Positions 25,713 to 34,181 of a stretch of 64,000 nt of DNA are shown here, piece by piece; positions within the stretch are counted from its first letter, which is position 1; the number at the start of each line of letters is the position of its first letter. The notes below the pieces were generated by a model that was given only the letters and a program-made list of their open reading frames with translations, was not told where the DNA came from and ran no database searches. A program made the position numbers and the translations under genes. Source of the DNA: GYS-P2D sp964522505 (GTDB taxonomy: Bacteria; Bacteroidota; Bacteroidia; Chitinophagales; Saprospiraceae); NCBI GenBank assembly GCA_964522505.1, contig CAZFWJ010000002.1, positions 1 through 64,000 on the forward strand, in the 5' to 3' direction.

Positions 25713-26573
25713 CTAGGTGTGAGCAGCATCACTCTTCTGCCAAAATTTCCAACCTCGACTCTCCACTTTTATGTCTTTATTCCATGGCAAGGAATATTGA
25801 TAAGCAAGATCTAAATCCTTACTGTCATCAGTGACATCCAAGCCGTAGACAATGTCCTTTGGGTTGTCGTACACTAGAGTACCGAACATGCGATCCCAAA
25901 AAGAAAAGATATTACCAAAATTGGTGTCTGTCCACGGTCGCTCGAAGTGGTGATGAAACTTATGCATGTCAGGCGTGACAATAATATAGCTCAGGGCTCG
26001 ATCTATGGCTTTAGGCAAGCTAATATTGGCATGAGTAAAGTAGGCGAAAAATACCGTCAATATTCTGTAGAATAGATAATACGCCAATGGTATCCCTCCG
26101 ATGATAATAGCGATAAGTGAAAAAACTTCTCTCAACAGATAATCTCCAGGATGGTGTCTGGTTGCAGTTGTCGCATCAACATGTGTGTCACTATGGTGTA
26201 CCATATGGAGTCTCCACATCCACGGCACATTATGTAACAAGTAATGTACTAAATATTGGGCCATAAAATCTAAGATCATAACCCCAAGTAAGAGCTCAAC
26301 AACTAGAGGCAAATCTATCCAGTATAATAATCCGACTTGATTGGCTGATAGCCAGAGCATGATACCTATAGTAGCAAGACCGAAGAGCACGTTGATGGTC
26401 AGATCAACGCCTAGAAACACAAGGTTAGTTCCTACGTGCTTGAGCTTGGTATAGTCAAAATCGAATAGTGGTTTAATGGCTTCTCCTATCCAGTTAAGAG
26501 ATAAGCAGATTACTATCCATAAGAGCTTCTGCCATGACGGCATGGTTTCAAAAAATTCTAAAAACGATTCCAT
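25713..26573 (-). CDS. Sterol desaturase/fatty acid hydroxylase family membrane protein
   Basis: Integral-membrane di-iron oxygenase of 286 residues with four to five helices. It carries the three histidine clusters of the superfamily: HYLLH (about 113-117), HMVHHSDTH (about 126-134) and HKFHHH (about 205-210). These ligate the di-iron centre that hydroxylates or desaturates a lipid. The substrate cannot be read from the sequence; a fatty acyl chain or carotenoid/hopanoid-type lipid is possible. It is isolated from its neighbours by the terminator at 26690-26724 upstream. Confidence 0.88.
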   Translation of the reverse strand: MESFLEFFETMPSWQKLLWIVICLSLNWIGEAIKPLFDFDYTKLKHVGTNLVFLGVDLTINVLFGLATIGIMLWLSANQVGLLYWIDLPLVVELLLGVMILDFMAQYLVHYLLHNVPWMWRLHMVHHSDTHVDATTATRHHPGDYLLREVFSLIAIIIGGIPLAYYLFYRILTVFFAYFTHANISLPKAIDRALSYIIVTPDMHKFHHHFERPWTDTNFGNIFSFWDRMFGTLVYDNPKDIVYGLDVTDDSKDLDLAYQYSLPWNKDIKVESRGWKFWQKSDAAHT

Positions 26574-26689
26574 AGAACAATTTTATAAGTGCGTAAAAGC
26601 GATGTTGGTGTTATAAATCTAATTCAAATCGCCGTTCTCTTTCGAAAGAAATATTTGCGCAAAGAGCGATTAGGATAGTGTTTAAACGA

Positions 26690-26724
26690 AAAAAAGCCTT
26701 TGCAATCATTGCAATGGCTTTTTT
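26690..26724 (-). terminator. Rho-independent terminator, probably bidirectional
   Basis: A 17-bp stem with one mismatch and single-base loop (arms 26690-26706 and 26708-26724) with A/T-rich ends. It ends the OmpH transcript at 26757. Confidence 0.8.
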
Positions 26725-26756
26725 ATACGCACTCTATATGGTCTTAGGGATCACAT

Positions 26757-27251
26757 CTATAGCTTAGCTTTCACTAATGCACTTATATCTGTAGACTCAT
26801 CAGCATATAAGATTATCCCCATACTACGATCGAAGATGTAATCGTAGCCATTATCCTTTGCTACTTCATCTATCGCAGTCTGAATTTTATCTCTTATCGG
26901 CTTCAGTAAAGCTTCACTCTTCTCATATAATTTTTGCTGTATATCCTGTTGGAACTTAGCAATCTCTAATTCTTCCTGCTTTAGAGCTTGAGCTTCTACT
27001 TCTAATTGCTTTGGAGATATTTCTCCTTGAGCTTGTTTGCGCTCAAGAGCTTGATATTTAGTTTGTAGAGAGGTGACCTTGTCCTGTCCTTGCTTCTCGT
27101 ACTGCTTTTTGATCGTTTCAAGTTCGGCATTTGCTTCTTTTACTTGAGGGATTTCGCCTATCAACGCCTGAGAGTTGATATACCCAAACTTCTGTGCACT
27201 AAGTGATAATGCTAAGAAGGTAATGATAAGTGTAATCGTATATTTCATCAT
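26757..27251 (-). CDS. OmpH/Skp-family periplasmic chaperone, copy 2
   Basis: A 164-residue Skp-like protein: signal peptide (MMKYTITLIITFLALSLSAQ) followed by FGYINSQALIGEIP, the family beta-strand opening. A long charged coiled coil (about 45-110) and the C-terminal strand YDYIFDRSMGIILY follow. Skp trimers escort unfolded outer-membrane proteins through the periplasm. A near-relative precedes it on the same strand, in the tandem arrangement often seen downstream of bamA in Bacteroidota, although bamA is not in this window. It has its own promoter at 27304-27311. Confidence 0.9.
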   Translation of the reverse strand: MMKYTITLIITFLALSLSAQKFGYINSQALIGEIPQVKEANAELETIKKQYEKQGQDKVTSLQTKYQALERKQAQGEISPKQLEVEAQALKQEELEIAKFQQDIQQKLYEKSEALLKPIRDKIQTAIDEVAKDNGYDYIFDRSMGIILYADESTDISALVKAKL

Positions 27252-27303
27252 GTCTATGATCTTTTAAAATTTAATGTTGGTTTTATGCGCCATTTAGGGT
27301 GCG

Positions 27304-27311
27304 CAAATATA
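27304..27311 (-). promoter_or_regulatory. Promoter -7 element for the second OmpH gene
   Basis: Minus-strand TATATTTG, an exact TAnnTTTG match just after the stop of the first OmpH gene. The predicted start is near 27297, about 45 bases before the ATG at 27251, so the two chaperones can be expressed separately. Confidence 0.45.
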
Positions 27312-27316
27312 AATTT

Positions 27317-27844
27317 TTATCTTATTCCGAGTCTTCTCTTAATAATGTCAGTTTTGTCAAATTTCTCACCGACGAATAATACTCCTGCCGAGCCTGATTT
27401 GTCAAATATCACATCAAACCCCATATCAAGCGCATAAGTCTCAATTGCTCCAAAGACCTTGTCTTGTATAGGATTGATAATTTCTCTTCTCTTTAGGAAG
27501 AGTTCACCCTCAGGACCAAACTTTCTCTTTTGCAGATCTCTTACTTCTTTTTCTTTTTGCTTAATCTCTTCTTCTCTTTGAGCTCTCACCTGATCACTTA
27601 GGAGCACCTGCTCAGCTTGATATTTGTTATACATACTCTTGACCTTGTCAAACTCTCGTGCAATGTCTTGATTCCAATCTGCGGCGATCTTATCGATTTC
27701 CTGCTGTGCTTGGATATATTCAGGCAACTCTGCTAATACGGCATTGATATCTACGATTGCAATCTTTTGTGCTTGCATCGTCAATCCTGCGAATAAGGTA
27801 ATCGCTACGGCTAAAAATGTTCTTTTCAAAAAGTTCATATTCAT
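27317..27844 (-). CDS. OmpH/Skp-family periplasmic chaperone, copy 1
   Basis: A 175-residue Skp-like chaperone: signal peptide (MNMNFLKRTFLAVAITLFAG, cleaved near MQAQ), strand KIAIVDINAVLAELPEY, long coiled coil rich in Glu/Lys (about 45-115), and a terminal strand MGFDVIFDKSGSAGVLFV. The frame is open to an ATG at 27919, but that would place 25 polar residues ahead of the signal peptide. A near-consensus -7 element (TACATTTA at 27861-27868, minus strand) supports starting at 27844 or 27838. It differs considerably from copy 2, so the duplication is old. Confidence 0.88.
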   Translation of the reverse strand: MNMNFLKRTFLAVAITLFAGLTMQAQKIAIVDINAVLAELPEYIQAQQEIDKIAADWNQDIAREFDKVKSMYNKYQAEQVLLSDQVRAQREEEIKQKEKEVRDLQKRKFGPEGELFLKRREIINPIQDKVFGAIETYALDMGFDVIFDKSGSAGVLFVGEKFDKTDIIKRRLGIR

Positions 27845-27956
27845 GTTTGTAATACTCCGTGGTAAATGTATGTGGTTCTCAACGCTATCGACGTAAGCTT
27901 TAATCCTATTGTTATCCATTTAACGATAGTTTAACGGCATGACCGATCGCATTAAC

Positions 27957-28487
27957 TTAATTGCTATTGCCTAGTACATAATTATCAAAGCCCTCATTTT
28001 TGAGACGCTCAGCTGTACGATCAGCACTGCTACGATCAGCAAATCGAGCAGCAATGACAGTATGATATTGCGATAGGTCAAAGACCACTGTTTCTGCTGA
28101 ATTGTATCCGCTGGTTCTCAACTTTCTAACCATGTCATTGGCATTATCTTCTAACAGATAGTTGCCAGCGACGATCATGTATTTCTTTTGCGAACTGCTA
28201 CTGCTTGAGTAGTCGCTTGAGCTGTAGTCTGCCTCTGCTTCCTCTTCTACTGATTCACTATAGTCAGTCTCATTGTCATCTGAGGCATAGTCTACAGTAC
28301 CGTCTTCAGACTCAAAATAGTCCTCTTGAGTATGATCATCTACAACTTGTTCTAGTTGATCGCCAGCTTCTTCAAGAGTCGATCCTGCTTGTTCTTTTTT
28401 GCCACAACTATCTAGTATCATGCACATAGCTAAGAAGACCAAAGCCAAAACCAAACTGTGTATACCGAGGTGTGATGTTTTTATCAT
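27957..28487 (-). CDS. SPOR-domain lipoprotein
   Basis: A 176-residue protein with an N-terminal hydrophobic signal ending in ILDSC, a probable lipidation site. A long acidic Ser/Asp/Glu linker (about 35-100, including a run of Ser) leads to a C-terminal SPOR domain (KKYMIVAGNYLLEDNANDMV to FDNYVLG). SPOR domains bind denuded peptidoglycan glycan strands, often at the division septum. The architecture suggests an anchored septal or cell-wall-sensing protein. It lies between the OmpH pair and the PurF-like gene without clear operon spacing to either. Confidence 0.85.
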   Translation of the reverse strand: MIKTSHLGIHSLVLALVFLAMCMILDSCGKKEQAGSTLEEAGDQLEQVVDDHTQEDYFESEDGTVDYASDDNETDYSESVEEEAEADYSSSDYSSSSSSQKKYMIVAGNYLLEDNANDMVRKLRTSGYNSAETVVFDLSQYHTVIAARFADRSSADRTAERLKNEGFDNYVLGNSN

Positions 28488-28524
28488 AATAGCTTTATCA
28501 AATCACGATGTAGGGGATCTAAAA

Positions 28525-30417
28525 TTAATACGCCCGTTCGTTTTTATTTTCTATAAAGTTAATAAATGATCTATTGACAACCCTATTTCCACCTGGTGTA
28601 GGATAATTCCCCGAGAAATACCAGTCACCATTGTTATTTGGACAGGCGCCGTGAAGATCCTCGATAGTCTGAAATATGATCTTGACGTCACAATTGATAT
28701 CCTCAGGAGTGAGTATCGCACTGATGCGATCTGATATCTGCTCGTAAGAGAATAAATCATATAGTCCTTGGACCATGTTGCAACTTGATAGCTCGTCATT
28801 GGCCTCAAGCTCCTTGGTTTGTTCATAGGTCTGTTGCAGTACGTCTTCCTTGCATTCTTCTTTAATCAGGCTTATAAGTGCTTGGAATGCCGCAAACTCA
28901 CCCATCTTAGACATATCTATACCGTAGCAATCGGGATATCTTATTTGCGGCGCTGAGGAGATGACGATGATACGCTTCGGTTTGAGGCGAGATAATATCT
29001 CGAGGATACTATCACGTAGAGTAGCCCCTCTCACTATAGAGTCGTCCAGCACTACTATGGTATCTTCATGGTTCTTCACGACACCATAGGTGACATCATA
29101 GACATGCGATATCATCTCACCACGAGACGAGTCATCTGCGATGAATGTTCGGAGCTTTTCATCTTTAATCGCTAGCTTTTCTATGCGAGCATTTTGATTA
29201 AGTATATGTTCGATCTCGTTAGTAGATAACTTACCATTTCCTTCTTTGATCAACCTCGCTTTTTTCTTGTTTAGGTGTTCATGTATAGCATCAACGAATC
29301 CATAGAAAGCCACTTCGGCAGTATTGGGAATAAATGAGAATACCGTATTATCAAAATCGCCAGCTATTTCTTTGAGAACCTGAGGAAACAGCAGCTTTCC
29401 CAGCTTCTTGCGTTCCATGTAGATATCTCGATCAGTACCCCTGGAGAAGTATATTCTCTCAAAGGAGCACGCCGTTCGTGGGAGTTGATCCTTACAAGGA
29501 GACACTTTAACCGTCCCATTTTTCTTGATAATCAGTGCATGACCCCGTTCGAGCTCCTTAATTTCTCCATGTAATACATTGAAAGCCGTCTGTATCGCAG
29601 GGCGCTCTGAGGCCATGACTACGACCTCATCATCCTGATAATAAAATGCTGGCCGTATGGCAGAAGGATCACGCAGGACGAATGCATCCCCATGTCCGAT
29701 CATGCCTGCCATAACATATCCTCCATCAAACTTCCTGCTGGCACGTTGTAAGATGCGCTGAATATCCATATGTTCAGCGATTAGTTCGTTTATGCCCGGT
29801 ACCAAATATCCCTCGGCTTTGAACCAGTTATAGAGACGTTCTACTTCATCGTCGAGGAAGTGTCCTATTTTTTCGAGGACCGTTACAGTATCAGACTTTT
29901 CCTTTGGATATTGACCTAAGTCTACAAGCTCCTGAAAGAGCTCGGCAACATTGGTTAGATTGAAGTTGCCTGCTATTACCAGATTTCTGCTGATCCAGTT
30001 GTTCTGCCTCAGAAACGGGTGTACGGTCTCAATTGTGTTTTTGCCATGTGTCCCATATCTGAGGTGACCTAATAAAAGTTCTCCTGTATAGGGCTTGTTA
30101 TTCTTCAACCAGTCTGGATCATTGAGTTGCTCTCGAGTACACTCCTCGAAATGAGCAAAAGCACCTTTGAATAAATCCTTGAGATAACGTGAGCTATTGC
30201 TTCGCCTTCTGCTGATATATCGTTTGCCAGGTTCAGTATCTAGTTTGATAGTTGCTAGGCCCGCACCATCTTGTCCTCGGTTACGTTGTTTCTGGAGGAG
30301 AATCTGTAGTTTGTTTAATCCGTATAGTGAGGTGCCATACTTTTGGTGGTAGTAGTCGAGCGGCTTGAGTAACCGTACTAATGCCAAACCGCACTCGTGC
30401 TTTATAAACTCACTCAT
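28525..30417 (-). CDS. PurF-like amidophosphoribosyltransferase (long Bacteroidota form)
   Basis: A 630-residue class II glutamine amidotransferase fused to a type I phosphoribosyltransferase domain. The nucleophile is Cys9 in KHECGLAL, preceded by an eight-residue stretch that would have to be processed as in B. subtilis PurF. RNRGQDGAGLA and GHLRYGTHGK are the glutaminase signatures, and VVLDDSIVRGAT (about 465-476) is the PRPP loop. It is about 130-150 residues longer than ordinary PurF, with insertions in both domains. Bacteroidota often carry such a second homologue besides PurF, so whether this one makes phosphoribosylamine is uncertain. The promoter at 30425-30432 leaves almost no leader. 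Confidence 0.85.
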   Translation of the reverse strand: MSEFIKHECGLALVRLLKPLDYYHQKYGTSLYGLNKLQILLQKQRNRGQDGAGLATIKLDTEPGKRYISRRRSNSSRYLKDLFKGAFAHFEECTREQLNDPDWLKNNKPYTGELLLGHLRYGTHGKNTIETVHPFLRQNNWISRNLVIAGNFNLTNVAELFQELVDLGQYPKEKSDTVTVLEKIGHFLDDEVERLYNWFKAEGYLVPGINELIAEHMDIQRILQRASRKFDGGYVMAGMIGHGDAFVLRDPSAIRPAFYYQDDEVVVMASERPAIQTAFNVLHGEIKELERGHALIIKKNGTVKVSPCKDQLPRTACSFERIYFSRGTDRDIYMERKKLGKLLFPQVLKEIAGDFDNTVFSFIPNTAEVAFYGFVDAIHEHLNKKKARLIKEGNGKLSTNEIEHILNQNARIEKLAIKDEKLRTFIADDSSRGEMISHVYDVTYGVVKNHEDTIVVLDDSIVRGATLRDSILEILSRLKPKRIIVISSAPQIRYPDCYGIDMSKMGEFAAFQALISLIKEECKEDVLQQTYEQTKELEANDELSSCNMVQGLYDLFSYEQISDRISAILTPEDINCDVKIIFQTIEDLHGACPNNNGDWYFSGNYPTPGGNRVVNRSFINFIENKNERAY

Positions 30418-30424
30418 GAGCTCG

Positions 30425-30432
30425 CAAAAGTA
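30425..30432 (-). promoter_or_regulatory. Promoter -7 element for the PurF-like gene
   Basis: Minus-strand TACTTTTG, exact TAnnTTTG. It ends only seven bases before the ATG at 30417, so the transcript may be leaderless. Confidence 0.5.
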
Positions 30433-30495
30433 GTTATATGTTTTAGCTTTTGGTCACAAATTATTCTACCTTGATTATTAAGTATAATAGACGAC

Positions 30496-30807
30496 ATGGG
30501 ATTATTTCAGTTCGGTAAAAAAATTAAGCACAGGCGGTTTGATTATATCCCTAGACACTATGATCCTGACAAGGAAGAGCTACAGCGCAGATTGAGCCGA
30601 TACAACCAAAACTCTACGGATACAGATCTCTCAAAAGAACGTATCAGAGGTGGATTTAGACGCAAGTATAGAGTGTCAAATGACTATAGCCAATCCACAA
30701 GAAACAGATCCAATAGGATTTTATTATTCACAATTGTGGCGCTCTTGTTGATTACTTTTTATTTCATAAATGAGTACTTACCACTTATAATCGCCAGTTT
30801 TGAATAA
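30496..30807 (+). CDS. Small single-pass membrane protein, hypothetical
   Basis: A 103-residue protein of unknown function. The first 70 residues are basic and polar (FGKKIKHRRFDYIPRHYDPDK near the start), followed by one C-terminal transmembrane helix (RILLFTIVALLLITFYFIN, about 76-94) and a short tail. The arrangement predicts a cytoplasmic basic domain tethered to the membrane. It lies just upstream of mutL in the same direction, with TAGCTTTT at 30444-30451 as a one-mismatch -7 element. From memory, similar small proteins precede mutL/rhomboid genes in Bacteroidota; not verified. Confidence 0.7.
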   Translation: MGLFQFGKKIKHRRFDYIPRHYDPDKEELQRRLSRYNQNSTDTDLSKERIRGGFRRKYRVSNDYSQSTRNRSNRILLFTIVALLLITFYFINEYLPLIIASFE

Positions 30808-30861
30808 CTATCGGTAAAACGCAAGCCTGCTTCGACGAGATGGGTTTTGCAAAAGTTATTC

Positions 30862-32679
30862 ATGAGCGGTATTATCAATCTTCTTCCCGATTCTTTGGCT
30901 AATCAGATTGCAGCTGGTGAGGTCATTCAGCGTCCTGCATCCGTGGTCAAGGAATTGTTAGAAAACGCTCTTGACGCCGGTGCAGATAAGATCAAACTAA
31001 TACTCAAAGATTCTGGCAAGACCTTAATCCAAGTTGTCGATAATGGCATAGGAATGAATGAGGTGGATGCTCGAATGTGCTTTGAGCGTCATGCTACCTC
31101 CAAGATTAATAAGTCGGATGATCTATTTAATATCAGCTCATTCGGATTTAGGGGTGAAGCGATGGCATCTATCGCAGCGGTATCTACAGTACACTTGAAG
31201 AGTAAACATAAGGATCACGATCTCGGGACAGAGATTCTTATAGAAGGTAGCAAGGTCAAAAGTCAAACTCCGTGTAACACTGCTGTTGGCACGTCTATAG
31301 CAGTCAGAAACTTGTTTTTCAATGTGCCCGCCCGAAGGAAATTTCTCAAGAGCGACCCTGTTGAATTGAAGCATATACTGGAGGAGTTTATCCGAGTGGC
31401 GCTACCGCATCCGCAGGTTCATTTTAGTGTACATCATAATGAAAATGAATTGTATCATTTTCCAAAATCAAACCTGCGCCAACGGATCGTTAATTATTTC
31501 AGCAAGGGAGTTAATGAGAAAATCGTCCCTGTAACTGAAGAGACTGATTTTGTGACGATTGGCGGCTTTGTAGGCAAGCCAGATCTAATCAAGAAGACAA
31601 GGGGAGATCAATATCTATTTGTCAATCTTCGATTTATAAAAAGCAACTATCTCAACCATGCGATTAAGATGGCTTTTGATAGTCTCATCCCTAAGGATCA
31701 TCATCCATTCTACGTGTTGATGTTGACAATCGATCCCGCATTCATAGATGTCAATATTCACCCAACTAAGCAAGAAGTTAAATTTGAGAATGAACGCCTC
31801 ATATATAATTATGTCAGAGTGGCTGTTAAGCATGCATTGGGCAAGTATAGTGTTGTGCCGGCCTTAGATTTCGATGCAGTTAATGTTCAACAATTTGATC
31901 GGACCCAGAGAGAGTCAGCACCTAGTCTGAGCTATCAGAATGAGATCAGCCATAAGTCGGGACATAGAGCTACATCGCAACAAGAAAAAGATCAATGGAC
32001 ACAGTTTTACACAGAGATATCGTCGGTAGACACCTCGGTCCCTGTTGAGCCAAAGTCAATGACTTTGCACAGCGATTGGTCAGACGAGCAGGAGCAAGAT
32101 ATTGCCAGCGATCAACCATCTTCTAACAGCTTTCAGGTTCATGATGCATATCTGATTAGTTCAATTAAGTCGGGTTTGCTCGTGATTGACCAGGAGGCGG
32201 CACATGAGCGTATCCTGTACGAGCGATATTTGTCCAGGCTACAGAATACAAAGATGGCTTCACAAAAGAGCTTGTTTCCTGAGACAGTTCAAATAGATCA
32301 CGCATATGTGAGTATCATGGATGAGCTAATACCGCAACTGAAATATGTGGGCTTTGGCGTTGATAAGGTATCATCACAGACCTATGTTATTAATTCGATA
32401 CCCGTTGATGGACTCAATGAATCTGCGGCTTCATATATCAATCGATTTTTGACGACATATGCCGCCAATCAGGAGCTAGAGCTCGATATGGTGGACAACA
32501 TCGCTCGCTCTATGGCATTCAATAGCGGCATCAAAAAGGGTAAAAAATTGGAACAAGAGGAGATAGACGAACTCATTGATCAATTATTTGGTTGTCAATT
32601 ACCATACAGTAGTCCTTCGGGCAAGAAGTGTTTTATCACCTACAGCCTGGATGAGATGCTACAACAGTTTAAAAGCTGA
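30862..32679 (+). CDS. mutL: DNA mismatch repair protein MutL
   Basis: Mismatch-repair ATPase that couples MutS recognition to strand processing. The 605-residue protein has the GHKL motifs ELLENALDAGA (motif I), VDNGIGM (motif II) and GFRGEAMASIAAV (motif III), a transducer domain to about 330, a Ser/Gln-rich linker, and a C-terminal dimerisation domain from about 430. The DQHA(x)2E(x)4E endonuclease motif appears as DQEAAHERILYE, with Glu for the metal-binding His, and the terminal CPHGRP motif is replaced by SPSGKK. Nicking activity is therefore doubtful. An upstream TTG at 30847 is in frame, but ATG 30862 (MSGIINLLP) fits the family. Confidence 0.95.
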   Translation: MSGIINLLPDSLANQIAAGEVIQRPASVVKELLENALDAGADKIKLILKDSGKTLIQVVDNGIGMNEVDARMCFERHATSKINKSDDLFNISSFGFRGEAMASIAAVSTVHLKSKHKDHDLGTEILIEGSKVKSQTPCNTAVGTSIAVRNLFFNVPARRKFLKSDPVELKHILEEFIRVALPHPQVHFSVHHNENELYHFPKSNLRQRIVNYFSKGVNEKIVPVTEETDFVTIGGFVGKPDLIKKTRGDQYLFVNLRFIKSNYLNHAIKMAFDSLIPKDHHPFYVLMLTIDPAFIDVNIHPTKQEVKFENERLIYNYVRVAVKHALGKYSVVPALDFDAVNVQQFDRTQRESAPSLSYQNEISHKSGHRATSQQEKDQWTQFYTEISSVDTSVPVEPKSMTLHSDWSDEQEQDIASDQPSSNSFQVHDAYLISSIKSGLLVIDQEAAHERILYERYLSRLQNTKMASQKSLFPETVQIDHAYVSIMDELIPQLKYVGFGVDKVSSQTYVINSIPVDGLNESAASYINRFLTTYAANQELELDMVDNIARSMAFNSGIKKGKKLEQEEIDELIDQLFGCQLPYSSPSGKKCFITYSLDEMLQQFKS

Positions 32680-32682
32680 TCT

Positions 32683-33261
32683 ATGAATAATCTGACTGAG
32701 GTAGTCAAACAACTGATCATAATCAATGTGATCATTTTTATAGGTACAAGTTTACCCATGCTTGCCAACTTTAGAAACTATTTAATTTTGTTTCCTCCGA
32801 GCACGTCATATTTTAAGCCCATTCAGCTTGTTACGCACATGTTTATGCATGCGGATATGGGTCATCTTTTTTTCAATATGCTTGCACTTTACTTTTTTGG
32901 GCCTATGATCGAGCGAGTTTGGGGTGCTAAGAAGTTTTTAATCTACTATCTTTTATGTGGCTTTGGTGCCATGGGCCTACACTTATTGATTGGTGGGGGG
33001 AATCCAGTGCTTGGTGCCTCAGGGGCCATAAGTGGTGTAGTATTGGCATTTGCCATGTTGTTCCCTAATGCAAAAGTTATGTTACTAATTCCTCCTATAC
33101 CGATGAAGGCTAAGCACATGGTACTCATATTTCTCGGAATCGATTTATTCTTGGGGCTGAGCAATTACAATACAGGTATCGCTCATTTTGCACATTTAGG
33201 TGGTGCTCTATTCGGTTTTCTGCTTATTTTGTTTTGGAGAAAATTTCCGTTTGGGATGTAA
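32683..33261 (+). CDS. Rhomboid-family intramembrane serine protease, copy 1
   Basis: A 192-residue six-helix rhomboid. HADMGHLFFNMLALYFFG is the conserved L1/TM2 His-Asn region, GASGAISGVVLAF holds the catalytic Ser (about residue 113), and GIAHFAHLGGALFGF carries the catalytic His. It should cleave transmembrane segments of membrane proteins; substrates are unknown. It begins three bases after the mutL stop and is followed by a second rhomboid 32 bases on, so mutL and the two rhomboids are probably one transcript. Confidence 0.92.
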   Translation: MNNLTEVVKQLIIINVIIFIGTSLPMLANFRNYLILFPPSTSYFKPIQLVTHMFMHADMGHLFFNMLALYFFGPMIERVWGAKKFLIYYLLCGFGAMGLHLLIGGGNPVLGASGAISGVVLAFAMLFPNAKVMLLIPPIPMKAKHMVLIFLGIDLFLGLSNYNTGIAHFAHLGGALFGFLLILFWRKFPFGM

Positions 33262-33293
33262 CTTTAGGGAATTCAAACGTTCTTAAGATAAGT

Positions 33294-34175
33294 ATGCTAC
33301 AGTCTATCGTTGACGATATTAAGGCCCAGTTCAGATATGGCAATAAGATCATGCAGATCATATTGGTTAACTGTTTTGTGTTTTTAGGTGTCATCTTCGT
33401 TAAGGCCTTCAGTCCGGCGGCCAGCGGATTATTTCAGAACTTCCTAGAAACAGTAGCATTACCAGTGGGTTTTTTTGGTGTCTTGCAAAAGCCATGGACG
33501 CTATTTACTCATATGATCCTACATGTAGGGCCATGGCATATAGCGTTCAATATGCTTATGCTGTATTGGTTTGGTCGAATCGTAGGAGATCTGATTGGAG
33601 ATAAAAAAATTCTACCATTATACATTGCTGGTGGCCTGTTTGGCGCTTTTTTTCTATTGTTGTTAACACCAATAATGGGCACATCAGGAATTGCTTATGG
33701 TGCATCAGCAGCTGTTATGACATTTGTCGTTGCAGCTGGAGCCCTTGCTCCAGAATATAATATGAGGTTAATCCTTCTCGGAGATGTAAAACTTAAATGG
33801 ATTGTACTTGTGCTCGTATTATTAGATATAATGAGGTTGGCATCAGGGGCTACTAATCAGGGTGGCAGTATCGCTCATCTAGGCGGGGCTATGTTTGGTG
33901 GTTTGTATATCTATCTGCTTCAGCAGGGAACAGACTTATTGGGCTTCCTACCAAGTCAAAAAGATCGAATACAGCGACCTAAGAAACAGAAAACAAGAAT
34001 GACAGTAGTTCACAATGTGCAAACGAATAGTGATTCTATTAAAAAATCACAAGTAGTGGTCAATCTACAATCCGAGGTGGATCGGATTCTTGACAAGATT
34101 AATGCATCAGGTTATGACAGCCTTAGCCCTGAAGACAAAGACATACTTTACAGAGCTAGCCAAAATAAAGATTAA
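33294..34175 (+). CDS. Rhomboid-family intramembrane serine protease, copy 2, with C-terminal cytosolic domain
   Basis: A 293-residue rhomboid with the HVGPWHIAFNMLMLYWFG segment, catalytic Ser in YGASAAVMTF (GASA rather than GASG), and catalytic His in GSIAHLGGAMFGG. Beyond the membrane core it has a basic linker and a short helical C-terminal domain (SEVDRILDKINASGYDSLS onward), recurrent in Bacteroidota rhomboids. The frame is open back to a TTG at 33234 inside the first rhomboid gene, but ATG 33294 (MLQSIVDDIKAQF) is the sensible start. Probably an old duplication of copy 1. Confidence 0.9.
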   Translation: MLQSIVDDIKAQFRYGNKIMQIILVNCFVFLGVIFVKAFSPAASGLFQNFLETVALPVGFFGVLQKPWTLFTHMILHVGPWHIAFNMLMLYWFGRIVGDLIGDKKILPLYIAGGLFGAFFLLLLTPIMGTSGIAYGASAAVMTFVVAAGALAPEYNMRLILLGDVKLKWIVLVLVLLDIMRLASGATNQGGSIAHLGGAMFGGLYIYLLQQGTDLLGFLPSQKDRIQRPKKQKTRMTVVHNVQTNSDSIKKSQVVVNLQSEVDRILDKINASGYDSLSPEDKDILYRASQNKD

Positions 34176-34181
34176 CATCCT

